NCBI RefSeq assembly: GCF_011752815.1
Contig: NZ_VWWV01000001.1
Location: forward strand, 372,001 to 436,000
Direction: 5' to 3'
DNA from: Enterobacter sp. Cy-643
Lineage (GTDB): Bacteria; Pseudomonadota; Gammaproteobacteria; Enterobacterales; Enterobacteriaceae
DNA: 64,000 nt
Shown: piece after piece, positions 46,880 to 58,260 of the stretch
Numbering within the stretch: position 1 is the stretch's first letter
Layout: each line of letters opens with the position of its first letter
Notes under the pieces: generated by a model
The model's input: only the letters and a program-made list of their open reading frames with translations
Told to the model about the DNA's origin: nothing
The model's database searches: none
Made by a program: the position numbers and the translations under genes

Positions 46880-48712
46880 TTGAATTCGGAACTCATTTGG
46901 GTGTTGTCGTTACTGGCGGTTGCCGTTCTGCTGTTCGCCACCGGAAAAATGCGTATGGACGCGGTGGCGCTATTGGTGATAGTTGCTTTTGTGCTCAGCG
47001 GAACATTAAGCCTCAGCGAAGCGTTTTCCGGCTTTAGCGATCCCAACGTGATTCTGATTGCCGCGCTATTCATTATTGGCGACGGGCTGGTACGCACCGG
47101 GGTAGCCACCAAGATGGGAAGCTGGCTGGTGGACGTGGCGGGCAGCAGCGAAACCAAAATGCTGGTCCTGCTGATGGTGACGGTGGCCGGATTGGGGGCA
47201 TTTATGAGCTCTACCGGCGTGGTGGCGATTTTTATTCCGGTGGTAATCAGCGTTTCCATGCGCATGAAAATCTCCCCTTCCCGACTGATGATGCCGCTCA
47301 GCTTTGCCGGGCTGATAAGCGGTATGATGACGCTGGTTGCGACGCCGCCCAACCTGGTGATCAACAGTGAATTACTGCGAGAGGGGCTGGAAGGATTCCA
47401 GTTCTTTAGCGTGACGCCGATTGGCCTGGCGGTGCTGGTACTGGGCATCCTTTATATGCTGGTGGCGCGTTTCGCGCTCAAAGGGCAGGGTGAAGAGGCA
47501 GGGAAAGAGAGCTGGAAGCGCCGTTCATTTCGCGATCTGATCAAAGAATATCGCCTGACCGGGCGGGCTCGCCGGTTGGCTATTCGCCCCGGTTCTCCAA
47601 TGGTTGGCCATCGTCTGGACGATTTAAAGCTGCGTGAACGCTACGGTGCGAACGTGATTGGGCTTGAGCGCTGGCGCCGTTTCCGGCGCGTTATCGTGAA
47701 CGTGACCGGCGGTACGGAATTCCGCGCCCGCGATGTACTGCTGATTGACATGTCGGCCTCTGAGGTCGATTTGCGAGAGTTTTGCGGGGAACAAATGCTG
47801 GAGCCAATGATCCTGCGCGGGGAGTATTTCTCCGATCAGGCACTGGATGTGGGAATGGCAGAAGTTTCTCTGCTGCCGGAGTCAGAGCTCACCGGGCAGA
47901 CTTTGCGAGAAATGGCTTTCCGAACCCGCTATGGTCTTAACGTCGTTGGCCTGCGGCGGGCGGGTGAAGTCATGGAAGGATTGCTGGTGGATGAGCCTAT
48001 CCAGTTGGGCGACATTATACTGGTGGTCGGAGACTGGAAGCTGATCAACCAGCTTTCACAGCAGAACCGTGATTTCCTGGTGCTTAGCCTGCCTGTGGAA
48101 GAGCAGGATGCCTCCCCAGCCCACAGCCAGGCGCCTCATGCGATTTTCTGCCTGGCGCTGATGGTAGCGCTGATGCTAACCGACGAAATACCCAATCCAA
48201 TTGCCGCGATTATTGCCTGTTTGTTGATGGGCAAATTCCGCTGTATTGATATGGAAAGCGCCTACAAGGCTATTCACTGGCCGAGCATTATTTTGATTGT
48301 CGGGATGATGCCCTTTGCTTTGGCGCTGCAGAAAACCGGCGGGGTGGACCTGATCGTACATGGCCTGATGGAGTTTGGCGGCGGCTACGGCCCCTATATT
48401 ATGCTGGTGTGTCTGTTTGTGATGTGTGCGGCTATCGGGTTATTTATTTCTAATACCGCCACGGCAGTGTTGATGGCGCCTATTGCGCTGGCAGCGGCTA
48501 AATCAATGGGCGTGTCGCCTTATCCGTTTGCGATGATTGTAGCGATGGCGGCTTCTGCGGCGTTTATGACGCCGGTATCTTCGCCGGTCAACACGCTGGT
48601 GCTTGGGCCTGGAAACTATAGGTTCAGCGACTTCGTGAAGCTGGGCGTGCCGTTTACCGTGATAGTGATGATCGTAAGCGTGGTGATGGTGCCGATGCTG
48701 TTCCCATTCTGA
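46880..48712 (+). CDS. yfbS: YfbS, SLC13/DASS-family transporter with TrkA-C domains
   Basis: A 610-residue membrane protein with two blocks of helices (about 1-195 and 405-610) flanking a soluble pair of TrkA-C (RCK_C) domains, the first starting near [17 protein letters not shown]. The family imports sulfate, dicarboxylates or other anions with sodium; the substrate of YfbS is unproven. Translation starts at TTG 46880, seven bases after AGGGA, giving the same N-terminus ([13 protein letters not shown]) and length as E. coli. Confidence 0.94.
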   Translation: MNSELIWVLSLLAVAVLLFATGKMRMDAVALLVIVAFVLSGTLSLSEAFSGFSDPNVILIAALFIIGDGLVRTGVATKMGSWLVDVAGSSETKMLVLLMVTVAGLGAFMSSTGVVAIFIPVVISVSMRMKISPSRLMMPLSFAGLISGMMTLVATPPNLVINSELLREGLEGFQFFSVTPIGLAVLVLGILYMLVARFALKGQGEEAGKESWKRRSFRDLIKEYRLTGRARRLAIRPGSPMVGHRLDDLKLRERYGANVIGLERWRRFRRVIVNVTGGTEFRARDVLLIDMSASEVDLREFCGEQMLEPMILRGEYFSDQALDVGMAEVSLLPESELTGQTLREMAFRTRYGLNVVGLRRAGEVMEGLLVDEPIQLGDIILVVGDWKLINQLSQQNRDFLVLSLPVEEQDASPAHSQAPHAIFCLALMVALMLTDEIPNPIAAIIACLLMGKFRCIDMESAYKAIHWPSIILIVGMMPFALALQKTGGVDLIVHGLMEFGGGYGPYIMLVCLFVMCAAIGLFISNTATAVLMAPIALAAAKSMGVSPYPFAMIVAMAASAAFMTPVSSPVNTLVLGPGNYRFSDFVKLGVPFTVIVMIVSVVMVPMLFPF

Positions 48713-48716
48713 TACT

Positions 48717-48747
48717 CCCCCTCATCCCTTTGGGGCGGGGTGAGGGG
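48717..48747. repeat. REP-like palindrome between yfbS and yfbR
   Basis: CCCCCTCATCCCTTTGGGGCGGGGTGAGGGG pattern: short, diverged member of the same family, between convergent genes and five bases after the yfbS stop. Confidence 0.75.
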
Positions 48748-48753
48748 AAGTGA

Positions 48754-49353
48754 TTAAAGCGGGGAATCCTGGCTGATTTCATCCAGCGAAAGCTGGAAGC
48801 TTGGTACAAAGACCTGCATAAAATAATCCATCTCCGGACTGTGGCGGTCGGCCAGCGTTTTTTCCAGGCGACCTTTCGCCAGCAGAAACTCGTTGTTCCC
48901 GGCCGAGAGCTCTTCCAGGCATTTCAGATAAGCGCATAGCGCATCGGCCTGCTTCACCAGCGCTTTCTCTTCTTCACTGTAGCTGTGCTCGTCAATCAGC
49001 GGCGTCCAGATATCACGAAGTTCTTCCGGCACCATTTCGATTAACTTCTGCTGCGCAATCTTTTCAATGGCTTTGTATTCATGGGCGATTTGCGAATTGA
49101 AGTATTTTACCGGCGTGGGGAGATCCCCGGTCAGCACCTCGCTGGCGTCATGATACATCGCCAGAAGCGCGATTCTTTCAGCATTAACGTTGCCGTTAAA
49201 CTTGCGATTTTTGATAGCGGCAAGGGCGTGGGCAACCATGGCGACCTGCAGGCTGTGTTCAGACACGTTCTCGGTGCGAACGTTGCGCATCAATGGCCAG
49301 CGGTTAATCAGTTTCAGGCGGGAGAGGTGGGCAAAGAAATGACTCTGACTCAT
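48754..49353 (-). CDS. yfbR: YfbR, 5'-deoxynucleotidase
   Basis: An HD-domain phosphohydrolase specific for deoxyribonucleoside 5'-monophosphates, acting in nucleotide salvage. The metal site is made by EHSLQVA (His 33 region) and [12 protein letters not shown] (HD pair near 68). The start at 49353 gives 199 residues as in E. coli; the frame is open 20 codons further but that part is unlike the family. Confidence 0.96.
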   Translation of the reverse strand: MSQSHFFAHLSRLKLINRWPLMRNVRTENVSEHSLQVAMVAHALAAIKNRKFNGNVNAERIALLAMYHDASEVLTGDLPTPVKYFNSQIAHEYKAIEKIAQQKLIEMVPEELRDIWTPLIDEHSYSEEEKALVKQADALCAYLKCLEELSAGNNEFLLAKGRLEKTLADRHSPEMDYFMQVFVPSFQLSLDEISQDSPL

Positions 49354-49429
49354 GACGTTCTCGCGATAACAACTTGGTGACGTCATTGTGAGGGGAGAAG
49401 GGGGACATTGCAAATGCCCCCCGAACGGC

Positions 49430-50644
49430 TTACTGGTGGTAGTGTCCGAGGAAACGCCCCAGCTTGGCTATCGACATTTCCAGGTCATCAATGCGCGGCA
49501 GAGTCACGATACGCACGTGATCCGGCCACGGCCAGTTGAATGCCGTGCCCTGAACCAGCAGAACCTTTTCCTGCAGCAAGAAGTCCAGAACCATTTTCTG
49601 GTCGTCATGAATATTGAAGCGCTTTGCGTCAATTTTCGGGAACATGTACAGCGCGCCACGAGGCTTAACGCAGGAGACGCCGGGGATCTCATTGATCAAT
49701 TCCCAGGCACGGTTACGCTGTTCGTATAGACGGCCACCAGGCACGATAAACTCGCTAATGCTTTGGTATCCTCCCAGCGCTGTCTGGATAGCATGTTGGG
49801 CAGGGACGTTGGCGCACAGGCGCATCGAGGCCAACATTTCCAGACCTTCAATATAGCCTTTCGCGTGTTTCTTCGGTCCGTTAAGCACCATCCAGCCCTG
49901 ACGGAAACCGGCCACGCGATAGGTTTTTGACAGGCCGTTGAAGGTAATTGTCAGCAGATCCGGTGCCAGGGCTGCGATTGAGTGATGCTCGGCATCGTCA
50001 TAAAGAATTTTGTCGTAAATCTCATCGGCAAAGATGATCAGATTATGCTGGCGCGCAATCTCGACAATCTCTAGCAGCAGCTCTTTGGAGTAAACAGCGC
50101 CGGTAGGGTTGTTCGGGTTAATAATCACAATGCCACGCGTGCGTGGGGTGATTTTAGCGCGGATATCGTCGAGATCCGGGAACCAGTCAGAGCTTTCATC
50201 GCACAGATAATGCACCGCTTTACCGCTGGATAAAGAGACGGCTGCCGTCCAAAGCGGGTAGTCCGGCGCGGGGACCAGCATTTCGTCACCGCTGTTTAGC
50301 AGCGCCTGCATTGACTGAACGATCAGTTCAGAAACCCCGTTCCCGATGTAGATATCTTCCGTAGTGACATCCCGCATCCCACGAGCCTGATAATGCTGCA
50401 TGATGGCTTTACGGGCAGAGAAGAGCCCTTTGGAATCGCAATATCCCTGGGCGGTCGGAAGATTACGTATCACATCAACAAGGATCTCATCCGGCGCTTC
50501 GAAACCGAACGGCGCGGGGTTACCGATGTTGAGTTTAAGCACTTTGTTGCCTTCTTCTTCAAGGCGCTTTGCCTCTTTGAGTACCGGGCCACGGATGTCA
50601 TAACAGACATTATCAAGTTTGCTGGATTTTTCGATGGGGGACAT
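49430..50644 (-). CDS. alaA: AlaA (YfbQ), glutamate-pyruvate aminotransferase
   Basis: A PLP-dependent class I/II aminotransferase that makes alanine from pyruvate and glutamate. The PLP lysine lies in [17 protein letters not shown], with [11 protein letters not shown] and [13 protein letters not shown] contributing cofactor contacts. The start at 50644 ([13 protein letters not shown]) gives 404 residues, against 405 in E. coli; the frame is open 19 codons upstream without similarity. A long AT-rich gap separates it from lrhA. Confidence 0.97.
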   Translation of the reverse strand: MSPIEKSSKLDNVCYDIRGPVLKEAKRLEEEGNKVLKLNIGNPAPFGFEAPDEILVDVIRNLPTAQGYCDSKGLFSARKAIMQHYQARGMRDVTTEDIYIGNGVSELIVQSMQALLNSGDEMLVPAPDYPLWTAAVSLSSGKAVHYLCDESSDWFPDLDDIRAKITPRTRGIVIINPNNPTGAVYSKELLLEIVEIARQHNLIIFADEIYDKILYDDAEHHSIAALAPDLLTITFNGLSKTYRVAGFRQGWMVLNGPKKHAKGYIEGLEMLASMRLCANVPAQHAIQTALGGYQSISEFIVPGGRLYEQRNRAWELINEIPGVSCVKPRGALYMFPKIDAKRFNIHDDQKMVLDFLLQEKVLLVQGTAFNWPWPDHVRIVTLPRIDDLEMSIAKLGRFLGHYHQ

Positions 50645-51646
50645 GAAGCTTCGACCTTTGTTGTTAATTGCGCGTCCTGCCGTGGAAGCGCACCGCCACA
50701 ATGTACTCCTGCTGCAGCCAGATTTGAAGGACAGGGCTTGAAGAAATGCAATTTATCTTTACAGCACAATGTATAAGCGGGTAGCGCGCTTTAAAAATAT
50801 TGATGGTTAAAAAAACTATTAATTTAAGTTATTGTGGTTTTATTGGCTATTTATATCGCCATGATGCAATGGTATTCACTGCTTGTTGCTCGCTGCGGAG
50901 GGAGAGGTGCTGCCGACGTAAATGCATTGTCGCCAAACATAAGTAAAAATTAATATTCATGCCTGAAACATTAAGGGATTAATGAAAAGGTAGTTAAAGA
51001 GATGTATATCAAAAGATTGGTCAATGTAATAGATAAATACCTCGGCAATAATTAAGTGTCTTTTATTATAGTGTGTGGCTGACTTCAAAAAACGTTGTAA
51101 ATAATCAACAGAGTGGAAACCACAAAAAGAGAATAAGATCAGATAATTCGCAATAAGTGTTATAAAACATCATGTTTTACTGTAAGATACACTACGAAAA
51201 ATGGTAGGTTTTGGATGCCAGTGGCTGTGCCAACGACATGGCTTTGCCGGAATATTAAAATATTTCCATTATTATTCAGCTGGTTGTGTGTTTTGGCCGG
51301 TTTAAGCCTGCCGCTGCACTCCAGCCCGTTAAATAATCATATAAAAGCTTATTAAAAGTCGTTTTTTGAAGCTGACTTACCTTTTTAACTCAGTTTTAAA
51401 ATAGTTAACTGGTACGATGAGTTGGTGGTTTTTTTCTTATCCTGACCTGCATAATATCCCGTTTGGGTGTGTTTTAGATTATTGGGACATGCCGGGGAAT
51501 ACAAAAATAACAAACAGAAGCGTCGCTAACGTATGCGGCCAAGACTACCGGAGACTTCCGGTAAAAGGAATTGCTTTATCTCTTTGATAAATCATAGCAA
51601 TACAACCAGGGCAGACTCGAAAGAGCAACCTATTAGTGAATAAATT
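50645..51646. other. 1.0-kb AT-rich alaA-lrhA intergenic region
   Basis: About 1,000 bases, strikingly AT-rich from about 50780 to 51500 against the GC-rich surroundings, without a convincing gene. It presumably holds the alaA and lrhA promoters. E. coli lrhA also has a long leader and control by RcsB and by LrhA itself. A 34-codon frame at 51201-51305 has several Cys and aromatic residues but no ribosome site. High AT content suggests H-NS binding, which is inference. Confidence 0.7.
51007..51019 (+). promoter_or_regulatory. IHF-type site in the alaA-lrhA gap
   Basis: TATCAA-AAGA-TTG fits the IHF core consensus WATCAA-N4-TTR exactly, within an AT-rich tract. The short consensus arises by chance fairly often in such DNA. 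Confidence 0.4.
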
Positions 51647-52582
51647 ATGATTAACGCAAATCGTCCGATACTGAACCTCGACCTCGATCTGCTGAGGACA
51701 TTCGTTGCGGTCGCCGATCTCAATACCTTTGCGGCTGCGGCTGCAGCGGTGTGTCGTACCCAATCCGCTGTAAGCCAACAGATGCAGCGCCTTGAACAAT
51801 TAGTCGGAAAAGAGCTTTTTGCCCGACATGGCCGCAATAAACTGCTCACCGAGCACGGCATTCAACTGCTGGGCTATGCGCGTAAAATCCTTCGCTTTAA
51901 CGATGAAGCGTGCTCTTCCCTGATGTTTAACAATCTGCAAGGGTCGCTGACCCTTGGGGCCTCTGATGAAACGGCGGACACCATCCTGCCGTTCCTGTTG
52001 AACCGCATCAGTTCGGTTTATCCCAAGCTGGCGCTGGATGTCAGGGTCAAACGAAATCCGTTTATGATCGAAATGCTTAATCAGCATGAGGTCGATCTGG
52101 TGGTGACGACATCAAATCCGTCTAACTTTGATGCCATTGTCCTGCGAACCTCGCCCACGCTTTGGTACTGTGCCGCTGATTATGTCTTTCAGCGTGGCGA
52201 AGCGTTGCCGCTGGTGATGCTGGACGATCCAAGCCCGTACCGCGATATGATGCTCGAACACCTTGATGCCAGCCACACGCCATGGCGCATTTCTTATGTC
52301 GCCTCCACGCTTGCCGCCGTCAGGGCCGCAGTAAAAGCGGGATTAGGCGTGACGGCCAGGCCGGTTGAAATGATGAGTCCGGAACTTCGCGTTCTGGGGG
52401 CGTCAGAAGGGCTGCCCGTTTTACCTGAAACCCAATATCTGCTGTGCAAAAACCCTGAAAGTGGTAATGAGCTGGCGCAGGCGATCTTCAGCGCGCTAGC
52501 GACACCGGAAAATCCATATCGTTATAACACTGCGGGCGCTGAAGGGGACGACACGCTGCTGGTTGAAGGGGATTTTGAGTAG
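51647..52582 (+). CDS. lrhA: LrhA, LysR-type regulator of flagellar, fimbrial and RpoS pathways
   Basis: A 311-residue LysR-family regulator (E. coli 312): the winged HTH lies at about 16-75 ([23 protein letters not shown]...[16 protein letters not shown]), followed by the two-lobed effector domain. In E. coli LrhA represses flhDC and type 1 fimbriae and influences RpoS translation. The inducer is unknown. It has its own terminator and precedes the nuo operon, as in E. coli. Confidence 0.95.
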   Translation: MINANRPILNLDLDLLRTFVAVADLNTFAAAAAAVCRTQSAVSQQMQRLEQLVGKELFARHGRNKLLTEHGIQLLGYARKILRFNDEACSSLMFNNLQGSLTLGASDETADTILPFLLNRISSVYPKLALDVRVKRNPFMIEMLNQHEVDLVVTTSNPSNFDAIVLRTSPTLWYCAADYVFQRGEALPLVMLDDPSPYRDMMLEHLDASHTPWRISYVASTLAAVRAAVKAGLGVTARPVEMMSPELRVLGASEGLPVLPETQYLLCKNPESGNELAQAIFSALATPENPYRYNTAGAEGDDTLLVEGDFE

Positions 52583-52620
52583 CTGCAGGTCGACTAGTTA
52601 GTAACAAAATATTAAAGATA

Positions 52621-52667
52621 AAAAATGGGCCGTTGGTGGTTTTTTTAACGCCAACGGCCCATTTTTT
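52621..52667. terminator. Strong bidirectional terminator after lrhA
   Basis: A perfect 16-bp stem AAAAATGGGCCGTTGG/CCAACGGCCCATTTTT (52621-52636 with 52651-52666) followed by T residues. Confidence 0.93.
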
Positions 52668-53213
52668 ATAGCTGATTTTCATCAAATCACCGGCGCTATC
52701 ATCTTTTCTAACAAATTCAATGCATTGGTCGCACACTTATTTTTGTTCGTTTTATGCGCAAAAACTTCATGCAAAGGCCGGGTAATGTTAAAAAACGCAT
52801 AACAATGTTGCTTCTTTTTGAAGTGGATTAACAAAAGCGTGTCTCAGATCAAGAAAATACTCCCTCTTGGGGGGAGGAATAGTTGTAATTTCCTGCCAAA
52901 ATATAGGGGCTGTTTATTTTTTCACACGGAACGGACACGATTCACCCTCATCTAAATCTGGTCTTTACGCGAGTGTTGATGAGTTTTAACGCATTAAATG
53001 TTAATGGATTGCTGTCGGTGTAAATTAATGTGTGGATACTTTTGTTAAAGTTGACAAAAGGTTATAGAAAGGAGTAAAAAACCCCATCAATTGGCTGCCT
53101 ACGCATTATTTCCGGTAGTTATTGTACGGTTGATTGTTCCTCCCCATGAATCGATGTGGCGTTCATCTGCCAACAAGAGCAGAGACTTTGGCGCCACTTT
53201 TGATGAGTAAGCA
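52668..53213 (+). promoter_or_regulatory. nuo operon upstream region
   Basis: 546 bases without a gene before nuoA; E. coli also has a long upstream region here, controlled by ArcA, NarL, FNR, IHF and Fis. One possible promoter is TTGACA at 53051-53056 with TAAAAA at 53075-53080 (18-base spacer), giving a leader of about 125 bases. No perfect FNR palindrome was seen. The first 100 bases are AT-rich. Confidence 0.5.
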
Positions 53214-53660
53214 ATGAGTATGTCAACATCCACTGAAGTTATCGCTCATCACTGGGCGTTCGCTGTCTTTCTTATTGTCGCCGTTGGCCTGTGTTGTTTG
53301 ATGCTTGTCGGGGGCTGGTTCCTTGGCGGAAGAGCTAAGGCACGGCACAAAAACACCCCATTCGAGTCGGGCATCGACTCCGTTGGTACGGCGCGTCTAC
53401 GTCTCTCCGCCAAGTTTTACCTGGTCGCCATGTTCTTCGTTATCTTTGACGTGGAAGCCTTGTATCTCTATGCGTGGTCAACTTCTATCCGTGAAAGCGG
53501 CTGGATTGGCTTCGTCGAGGCCGCAATTTTCATTTTAGTGCTACTGGCTGGTCTGGTTTATCTGGTGCGCGTTGGCGCTCTGGATTGGACTCCTGCGCGT
53601 TCGCGTCGTGAGAAAATCAACCCGGAAACAGACAGTCTCACTAACCGTCATACGCAGTAA
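53214..53660 (+). CDS. nuoA: NADH-quinone oxidoreductase subunit A
   Basis: A membrane subunit of complex I, located at the junction of the peripheral and membrane arms. The 148-residue protein has three helices and the conserved loop [37 protein letters not shown] that lines the quinone-site entrance. The start MSMSTSTEV equals E. coli; a second in-frame ATG lies two codons on. First gene of the nuoA-N operon. Confidence 0.97.
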   Translation: MSMSTSTEVIAHHWAFAVFLIVAVGLCCLMLVGGWFLGGRAKARHKNTPFESGIDSVGTARLRLSAKFYLVAMFFVIFDVEALYLYAWSTSIRESGWIGFVEAAIFILVLLAGLVYLVRVGALDWTPARSRREKINPETDSLTNRHTQ

Positions 53661-53675
53661 CAGCGAGGCAATAAG

Positions 53676-54350
53676 ATGGACTATACGCTCACCCGCATAG
53701 ACCCCAACGGTGAGAATGACCGTTACCCCCTGCAAAAGCAGGAGATCGTAACCGATCCCCTCGAACAAGAGATTAACCGCAGCGTTTACATGGGCAAGCT
53801 CGAGCATGCCATGCACGATGTGGTTAACTGGGGTCGTAAAAACTCAATCTGGCCATACAACTTTGGCCTTTCCTGCTGCTATGTAGAGATGGTGACCTCG
53901 TTTACCGCTGTACATGACGTGGCGCGTTTCGGTGCAGAAGTTTTACGTGCTTCTCCTCGTCAGGCTGACCTGATGGTGGTGGCCGGTACCTGCTTCACCA
54001 AAATGGCTCCGGTAATTCAGCGCCTTTACGATCAGATGCTGGAGCCGAAATGGGTCATTTCCATGGGCGCCTGCGCTAACTCTGGCGGCATGTACGACAT
54101 CTATTCCGTTGTGCAGGGTGTCGATAAATTTATCCCGGTTGATGTGTACATCCCAGGTTGCCCACCGCGTCCGGAGGCTTACATGCAGGCGTTGATGCTG
54201 CTGCAGGAGTCCATCGGTAAAGAGCGCCGCCCGCTGTCGTGGGTCGTTGGCGATCAGGGCGTTTACCGCGCCAACATGCAGTCCGAGCGTGAGCGTAAGC
54301 GCGGCGAGCGTATCGCGGTCACCAACCTGCGGACGCCGGACGAGATTTAA
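53676..54350 (+). CDS. nuoB: NADH-quinone oxidoreductase subunit B (cluster N2)
   Basis: NuoB carries the terminal [4Fe-4S] cluster N2, which reduces quinone. The ligands are C67 and C68 (GLSCCYVE), C133 (GTCFTK) and C162 (IPGCPPRP). The 224 residues exceed E. coli by four because of a short insertion at about 44-48 ([13 protein letters not shown]). Cytoplasmic peripheral-arm subunit; nuoC follows. Confidence 0.98.
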   Translation: MDYTLTRIDPNGENDRYPLQKQEIVTDPLEQEINRSVYMGKLEHAMHDVVNWGRKNSIWPYNFGLSCCYVEMVTSFTAVHDVARFGAEVLRASPRQADLMVVAGTCFTKMAPVIQRLYDQMLEPKWVISMGACANSGGMYDIYSVVQGVDKFIPVDVYIPGCPPRPEAYMQALMLLQESIGKERRPLSWVVGDQGVYRANMQSERERKRGERIAVTNLRTPDEI

Positions 54351-54436
54351 TTAGCGCCTGCGGTCAGTGAGCGTCTTTGTATATCAATAATATAAAAACA
54401 AAGACACTGAGCGCAGTCACCACAGAACCATTTGCA

Positions 54437-56248
54437 ATGGTGAGAACTATGACCGATTTAACCGCGCAAGACGCCGCTATGCCAGCCTGGCAGACAAGGG
54501 ATCACCTGGATGATCCGGTCATTGGCGAATTGCGTAACCGTTTTGGGCCGGATGCCTTTACCGTTCAGCCAACCCGCACCGGGGTGCCCGTCGTTTGGGT
54601 TAAGCGTGAACAGTTACTGGAAGTGGTCGATTTCCTTAAGAAATCACCAAAACCCTACGTGATGCTGTTCGACCTGCATGGCATGGATGAGCGTCTACGC
54701 ACACACCGCAACGGTTTACCGGCTGCGGATTTTTCCGTTTTCTACCACCTGATTTCCATTGAACGCAATCGCGATATCATGCTCAAGGTGGCGCTGTCTG
54801 AAAACGATCTCAACCTGCCGACGCTGACCAAACTCTTCCCGAACGCCAACTGGTACGAGCGTGAAACATGGGAGATGTTTGGCATCACCTTTAACGGTCA
54901 CCCGCACCTGACGCGCATCATGATGCCGCCGACCTGGGAAGGCCACCCGCTGCGTAAAGACTACCCGGCGCGCGCCACCGAATTCGATCCGTTTATCCTG
55001 ACTAAACAGAAAGAAGATCTGGAAATGGAAGCGCTGACCTTCAAGCCTGAAGAGTGGGGCATGAAGCGCAGCAGCGAACATGAAGACTTCATGTTCCTGA
55101 ACCTGGGGCCGAACCACCCCTCCGCGCACGGTGCTTTCCGTATCATCCTGCAGCTGGACGGCGAAGAGATCGTCGACTGCGTGCCGGATATCGGCTACCA
55201 CCATCGTGGTGCTGAGAAGATGGGTGAGCGTCAGTCCTGGCACAGCTACATTCCGTATACCGACCGTATTGAGTACCTCGGCGGCTGCGTCAACGAAATG
55301 CCTTACGTGCTGGCGGTCGAAAAGCTGGCTGGCATTGTCGTGCCAGAGCGCGTTGAAGTTATCCGCGTTATGCTCTCTGAGCTGTTCCGTATCAATAGTC
55401 ACCTGCTCTACATCTCCACCTTTATTCAGGACGTGGGCGCCATGACGCCGGTCTTCTTCGCGTTTACCGATCGTCAGAAAATCTACGATCTGGTGGAAGC
55501 GATTACCGGTTTCCGTATGCACCCGGCCTGGTTCCGTATCGGCGGCGTTGCACACGACCTGCCGAAGGGGTGGGAACGCCTGCTGAAGGAGTTCCTCGAG
55601 TGGATGCCGAAGCGTCTGGATTCTTATGAGAAAGCGGCGCTGCGCAACACCATTCTGAAAGGCCGTTCTCAGGGCGTTGCAGCCTATACCGCGAAAGAAG
55701 CGCTGGAGTGGGGAACCACCGGTGCGGGCCTGCGTGCCACCGGTATTGACTTCGACGTGCGTAAGGCTCGCCCTTATTCTGGCTACCAAAACTTCGACTT
55801 CGAAGTGCCGGTTGGCGGTGGCATCAGCGACTGCTACACCCGCGTTATGCTGAAAGTTGAAGAGCTGCGCCAGAGCCTACGCATTCTTGAGCAGTGCCTG
55901 AAAAATATGCCAGCCGGCCCGTTCAAAGCGGATCACCCGCTGACTACGCCGCCGCCGAAAGAGCGCACGCTGCAGCATATCGAAACCCTGATCACTCACT
56001 TCCTGCAGGTTTCCTGGGGTCCGGTTATGCCGGCCAACGAATCCTTCCAGATGATTGAGGCAACGAAAGGGATTAACAGTTACTACCTGACCAGTGACGC
56101 TAGCACCATGAGCTATCGTACCCGTATTCGTACCCCGAGCTTTGCGCACCTGCAGCAAATTCCGGCGGCGATCCGCGGCAGCCTGGTTTCTGACCTGATT
56201 GTCTATCTGGGTAGTATCGATTTTGTAATGTCTGATGTGGATCGCTAA
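54437..56248 (+). CDS. nuoC: NADH-quinone oxidoreductase subunit C/D (fused)
   Basis: A natural fusion of NuoC and NuoD as in other gammaproteobacteria: residues about 1-190 are the 30-kDa subunit ([20 protein letters not shown]), the rest the 49-kDa subunit beginning near [15 protein letters not shown], whose His helps bind quinone. Together with NuoB it forms the quinone chamber. ATG 54437 ([11 protein letters not shown], 603 aa) corresponds to the E. coli start MVNNMTDLTAQ; ATG 54449 is an alternative, and an upstream in-frame start at 54377 is unlikely. Confidence 0.97.
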   Translation: MVRTMTDLTAQDAAMPAWQTRDHLDDPVIGELRNRFGPDAFTVQPTRTGVPVVWVKREQLLEVVDFLKKSPKPYVMLFDLHGMDERLRTHRNGLPAADFSVFYHLISIERNRDIMLKVALSENDLNLPTLTKLFPNANWYERETWEMFGITFNGHPHLTRIMMPPTWEGHPLRKDYPARATEFDPFILTKQKEDLEMEALTFKPEEWGMKRSSEHEDFMFLNLGPNHPSAHGAFRIILQLDGEEIVDCVPDIGYHHRGAEKMGERQSWHSYIPYTDRIEYLGGCVNEMPYVLAVEKLAGIVVPERVEVIRVMLSELFRINSHLLYISTFIQDVGAMTPVFFAFTDRQKIYDLVEAITGFRMHPAWFRIGGVAHDLPKGWERLLKEFLEWMPKRLDSYEKAALRNTILKGRSQGVAAYTAKEALEWGTTGAGLRATGIDFDVRKARPYSGYQNFDFEVPVGGGISDCYTRVMLKVEELRQSLRILEQCLKNMPAGPFKADHPLTTPPPKERTLQHIETLITHFLQVSWGPVMPANESFQMIEATKGINSYYLTSDASTMSYRTRIRTPSFAHLQQIPAAIRGSLVSDLIVYLGSIDFVMSDVDR

Positions 56249-56250
56249 CT

Positions 56251-56751
56251 ATGCACGATAACCAACAAAACCAGGCTGAGGCTTTTGAGCTGAGTGCGGC
56301 AGAGCGTGAGGCGATTGAGCACGAGAAACACCATTATGAAGATGCCCGTGCGGCCTCTATCGAAGCGCTGAAAATCGTTCAGAAACAGCGCGGCTGGGTG
56401 CCAGATGGCGCCATCTACGCGATTGCTGACGTGCTGGGTATCCCGGCGAGCGACGTAGAAGGTGTGGCCACGTTCTATAGCCAAATCTTCCGCCAACCGG
56501 TTGGCCGCCACGTGATTCGCTACTGCGACAGCGTGGTTTGCCATATCACTGGCTACCAGGGCATTCAGTCGGCTATCGAAGCCAAACTGAACATCAAGCC
56601 GGGCCAGACTACGTTTGACGGCCGCTTTACCCTGCTGCCAACCTGCTGCCTGGGGAACTGCGACAAGGGGCCGACCATGATGATTGATGAGGACACTCAC
56701 AGCCATCTGACGCCGGAAGCCATCCCTGACTTGCTGGAGCAGTATAAATGA
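56251..56751 (+). CDS. nuoE: NADH-quinone oxidoreductase subunit E (cluster N1a)
   Basis: NuoE, with NuoF and NuoG, forms the NADH dehydrogenase module and binds the [2Fe-2S] cluster N1a. Ligands are the cysteines in [12 protein letters not shown] and [13 protein letters not shown]. The 166-residue protein follows nuoC by two bases and overlaps nuoF by four, so translation is coupled. Confidence 0.97.
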   Translation: MHDNQQNQAEAFELSAAEREAIEHEKHHYEDARAASIEALKIVQKQRGWVPDGAIYAIADVLGIPASDVEGVATFYSQIFRQPVGRHVIRYCDSVVCHITGYQGIQSAIEAKLNIKPGQTTFDGRFTLLPTCCLGNCDKGPTMMIDEDTHSHLTPEAIPDLLEQYK

Positions 56752-58094
56752 AGACGATTATTCGTACTGCCGAAACCCATCCGCTGACCTGGCGTCTGCG
56801 CGATGATAAACAGCCGGTCTGGCTTGACGAATACCGTAGCAAAAACGGCTATGAGGGCGCGCGTAAGGCGCTGACCGGCATGGCGCCAGATGAAATCGTG
56901 ACTGCGGTAAAAGACGCTGGCCTGAAAGGGCGCGGCGGCGCGGGCTTTTCCACCGGTTTGAAGTGGAGTCTGATGCCGAAAGACGAATCCATGAACATCC
57001 GTTACCTGCTGTGTAACGCCGATGAAATGGAGCCGGGTACCTATAAAGACCGCTTGCTGATGGAGCAGCTGCCGCACCTGCTGGTGGAAGGCATGCTGAT
57101 TTCTGCTTTTGCGCTGAAAGCTTACCGTGGCTATATCTTCCTGCGCGGTGAGTACATTGAAGCGGCAGACCACCTGCGCCGCGCGATCGCCGAAGCCACC
57201 GAAGCGGGCCTGCTGGGCAAGAATATCCTGGGCTCAGGGTTTGATTTCGAACTGTTCGTGCACACCGGTGCCGGGCGTTATATCTGCGGGGAAGAAACTG
57301 CGCTGATTAACTCCCTGGAAGGCCGCCGCGCGAACCCACGTTCTAAGCCACCGTTCCCTGCATCAAGCGGCGTTTGGGGTAAACCGACCTGTGTAAACAA
57401 CGTCGAAACCCTGTGTAACGTCCCGGCGATTCTGGCTAACGGCGTTGAGTGGTATCAGGGCATCGGCGGCGGCATGAGTAAAGATGCCGGCACCAAGCTG
57501 ATGGGTTTCTCTGGCCGCGTGAAAAACCCTGGCGTCTGGGAACTGCCGTTTGGCACAACCGCCCGTGAGATCCTTGAAGAATACGCCGGCGGCATGCGCG
57601 ATGGCCTGAAGTTTAAAGCCTGGCAGCCGGGCGGGGCGGGGACCGACTTCCTGACGGAAGCACACCTCGATCTGCCGATGGAGTTTGAAAGTATTGGTAA
57701 AGCAGGCAGCCGTCTCGGTACGGCGCTGGCAATGGCGGTTGACCATGAAATAGGTATGGTGCCGCTGGTGCGTAACCTGGAAGAGTTCTTTGCCCGTGAA
57801 TCCTGTGGCTGGTGTACACCGTGCCGCGATGGTCTGCCGTGGAGCGTAAAAATCCTGCGTGCGCTTGAGCGTGGCGAAGGACAGCCGGGGGATATCGAAA
57901 CCCTTGAGCAGCTTTGCCGCCATCTGGGTCCAGGTAAAACCTTCTGTGCCCACGCGCCGGGTGCCGTTGAGCCATTGCAGAGTGCGATTAAATATTTCCG
58001 CGACGAATTCGAAGCAGGCATTGCCAAACAGGATTACGGAAATCTGCGTGCCATTAATGGTATTCAGCCGAACCTGTTAAAAACGCGCTGGTGA
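56748..58094 (+). CDS. nuoF: NADH-quinone oxidoreductase subunit F (NADH/FMN binding)
   Basis: NuoF binds NADH and FMN and holds [4Fe-4S] cluster N3. The glycine-rich [14 protein letters not shown] near 62-75 contacts the nucleotides; the N3 cysteines are in [12 protein letters not shown] and in [10 protein letters not shown]. It has 448 residues. A REP-like pair and a 166-base gap separate it from nuoG, an unusual break in this otherwise tight operon. Confidence 0.98.
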   Translation: MKTIIRTAETHPLTWRLRDDKQPVWLDEYRSKNGYEGARKALTGMAPDEIVTAVKDAGLKGRGGAGFSTGLKWSLMPKDESMNIRYLLCNADEMEPGTYKDRLLMEQLPHLLVEGMLISAFALKAYRGYIFLRGEYIEAADHLRRAIAEATEAGLLGKNILGSGFDFELFVHTGAGRYICGEETALINSLEGRRANPRSKPPFPASSGVWGKPTCVNNVETLCNVPAILANGVEWYQGIGGGMSKDAGTKLMGFSGRVKNPGVWELPFGTTAREILEEYAGGMRDGLKFKAWQPGGAGTDFLTEAHLDLPMEFESIGKAGSRLGTALAMAVDHEIGMVPLVRNLEEFFARESCGWCTPCRDGLPWSVKILRALERGEGQPGDIETLEQLCRHLGPGKTFCAHAPGAVEPLQSAIKYFRDEFEAGIAKQDYGNLRAINGIQPNLLKTRW

Positions 58095-58109
58095 TAGACA
58101 ACGTTTCAT

Positions 58110-58189
58110 CCTCACTCTAACCCTCTCTCTGAGAGAGGGGATAGACCGGTGATTTTTCCCCTCTCGTGGGGATAGCGCCGGGGTGAGGG
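58110..58189. repeat. REP-like palindrome pair inside the nuo operon (nuoF-nuoG gap)
   Basis: Unit one reads CCTCACTCTAACCCTCTCTC-GAGAGAGGGG (58110-58140), unit two CCCCTCTCGTGGGGATAGCGCCGGGGTGAGGG (58158-58189) in the opposite orientation. It is the same family as at 26293. It lies 15 bases after the nuoF stop and 71 bases before the nuoG start. Confidence 0.88.
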
Positions 58190-58260
58190 CGAAGGTGGTT
58201 CGCACAAGAATTTTTGATTAACGCCTGAAGTTATTCAGGCCAACTGGAAGCATGCTGACT

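Noticed and set aside
51201-51305. A 34-codon frame in the alaA-lrhA gap
   Set aside because: No Shine-Dalgarno sequence upstream and no way to check conservation here; kept only as part of the leader-region finding.
54716-55789. A 357-codon minus-strand frame opposite nuoC
   Set aside because: Shadow of the conserved NuoCD fusion. Similar antisense frames over nuoG (58231-59346 and 59386-60708) are rejected for the same reason.
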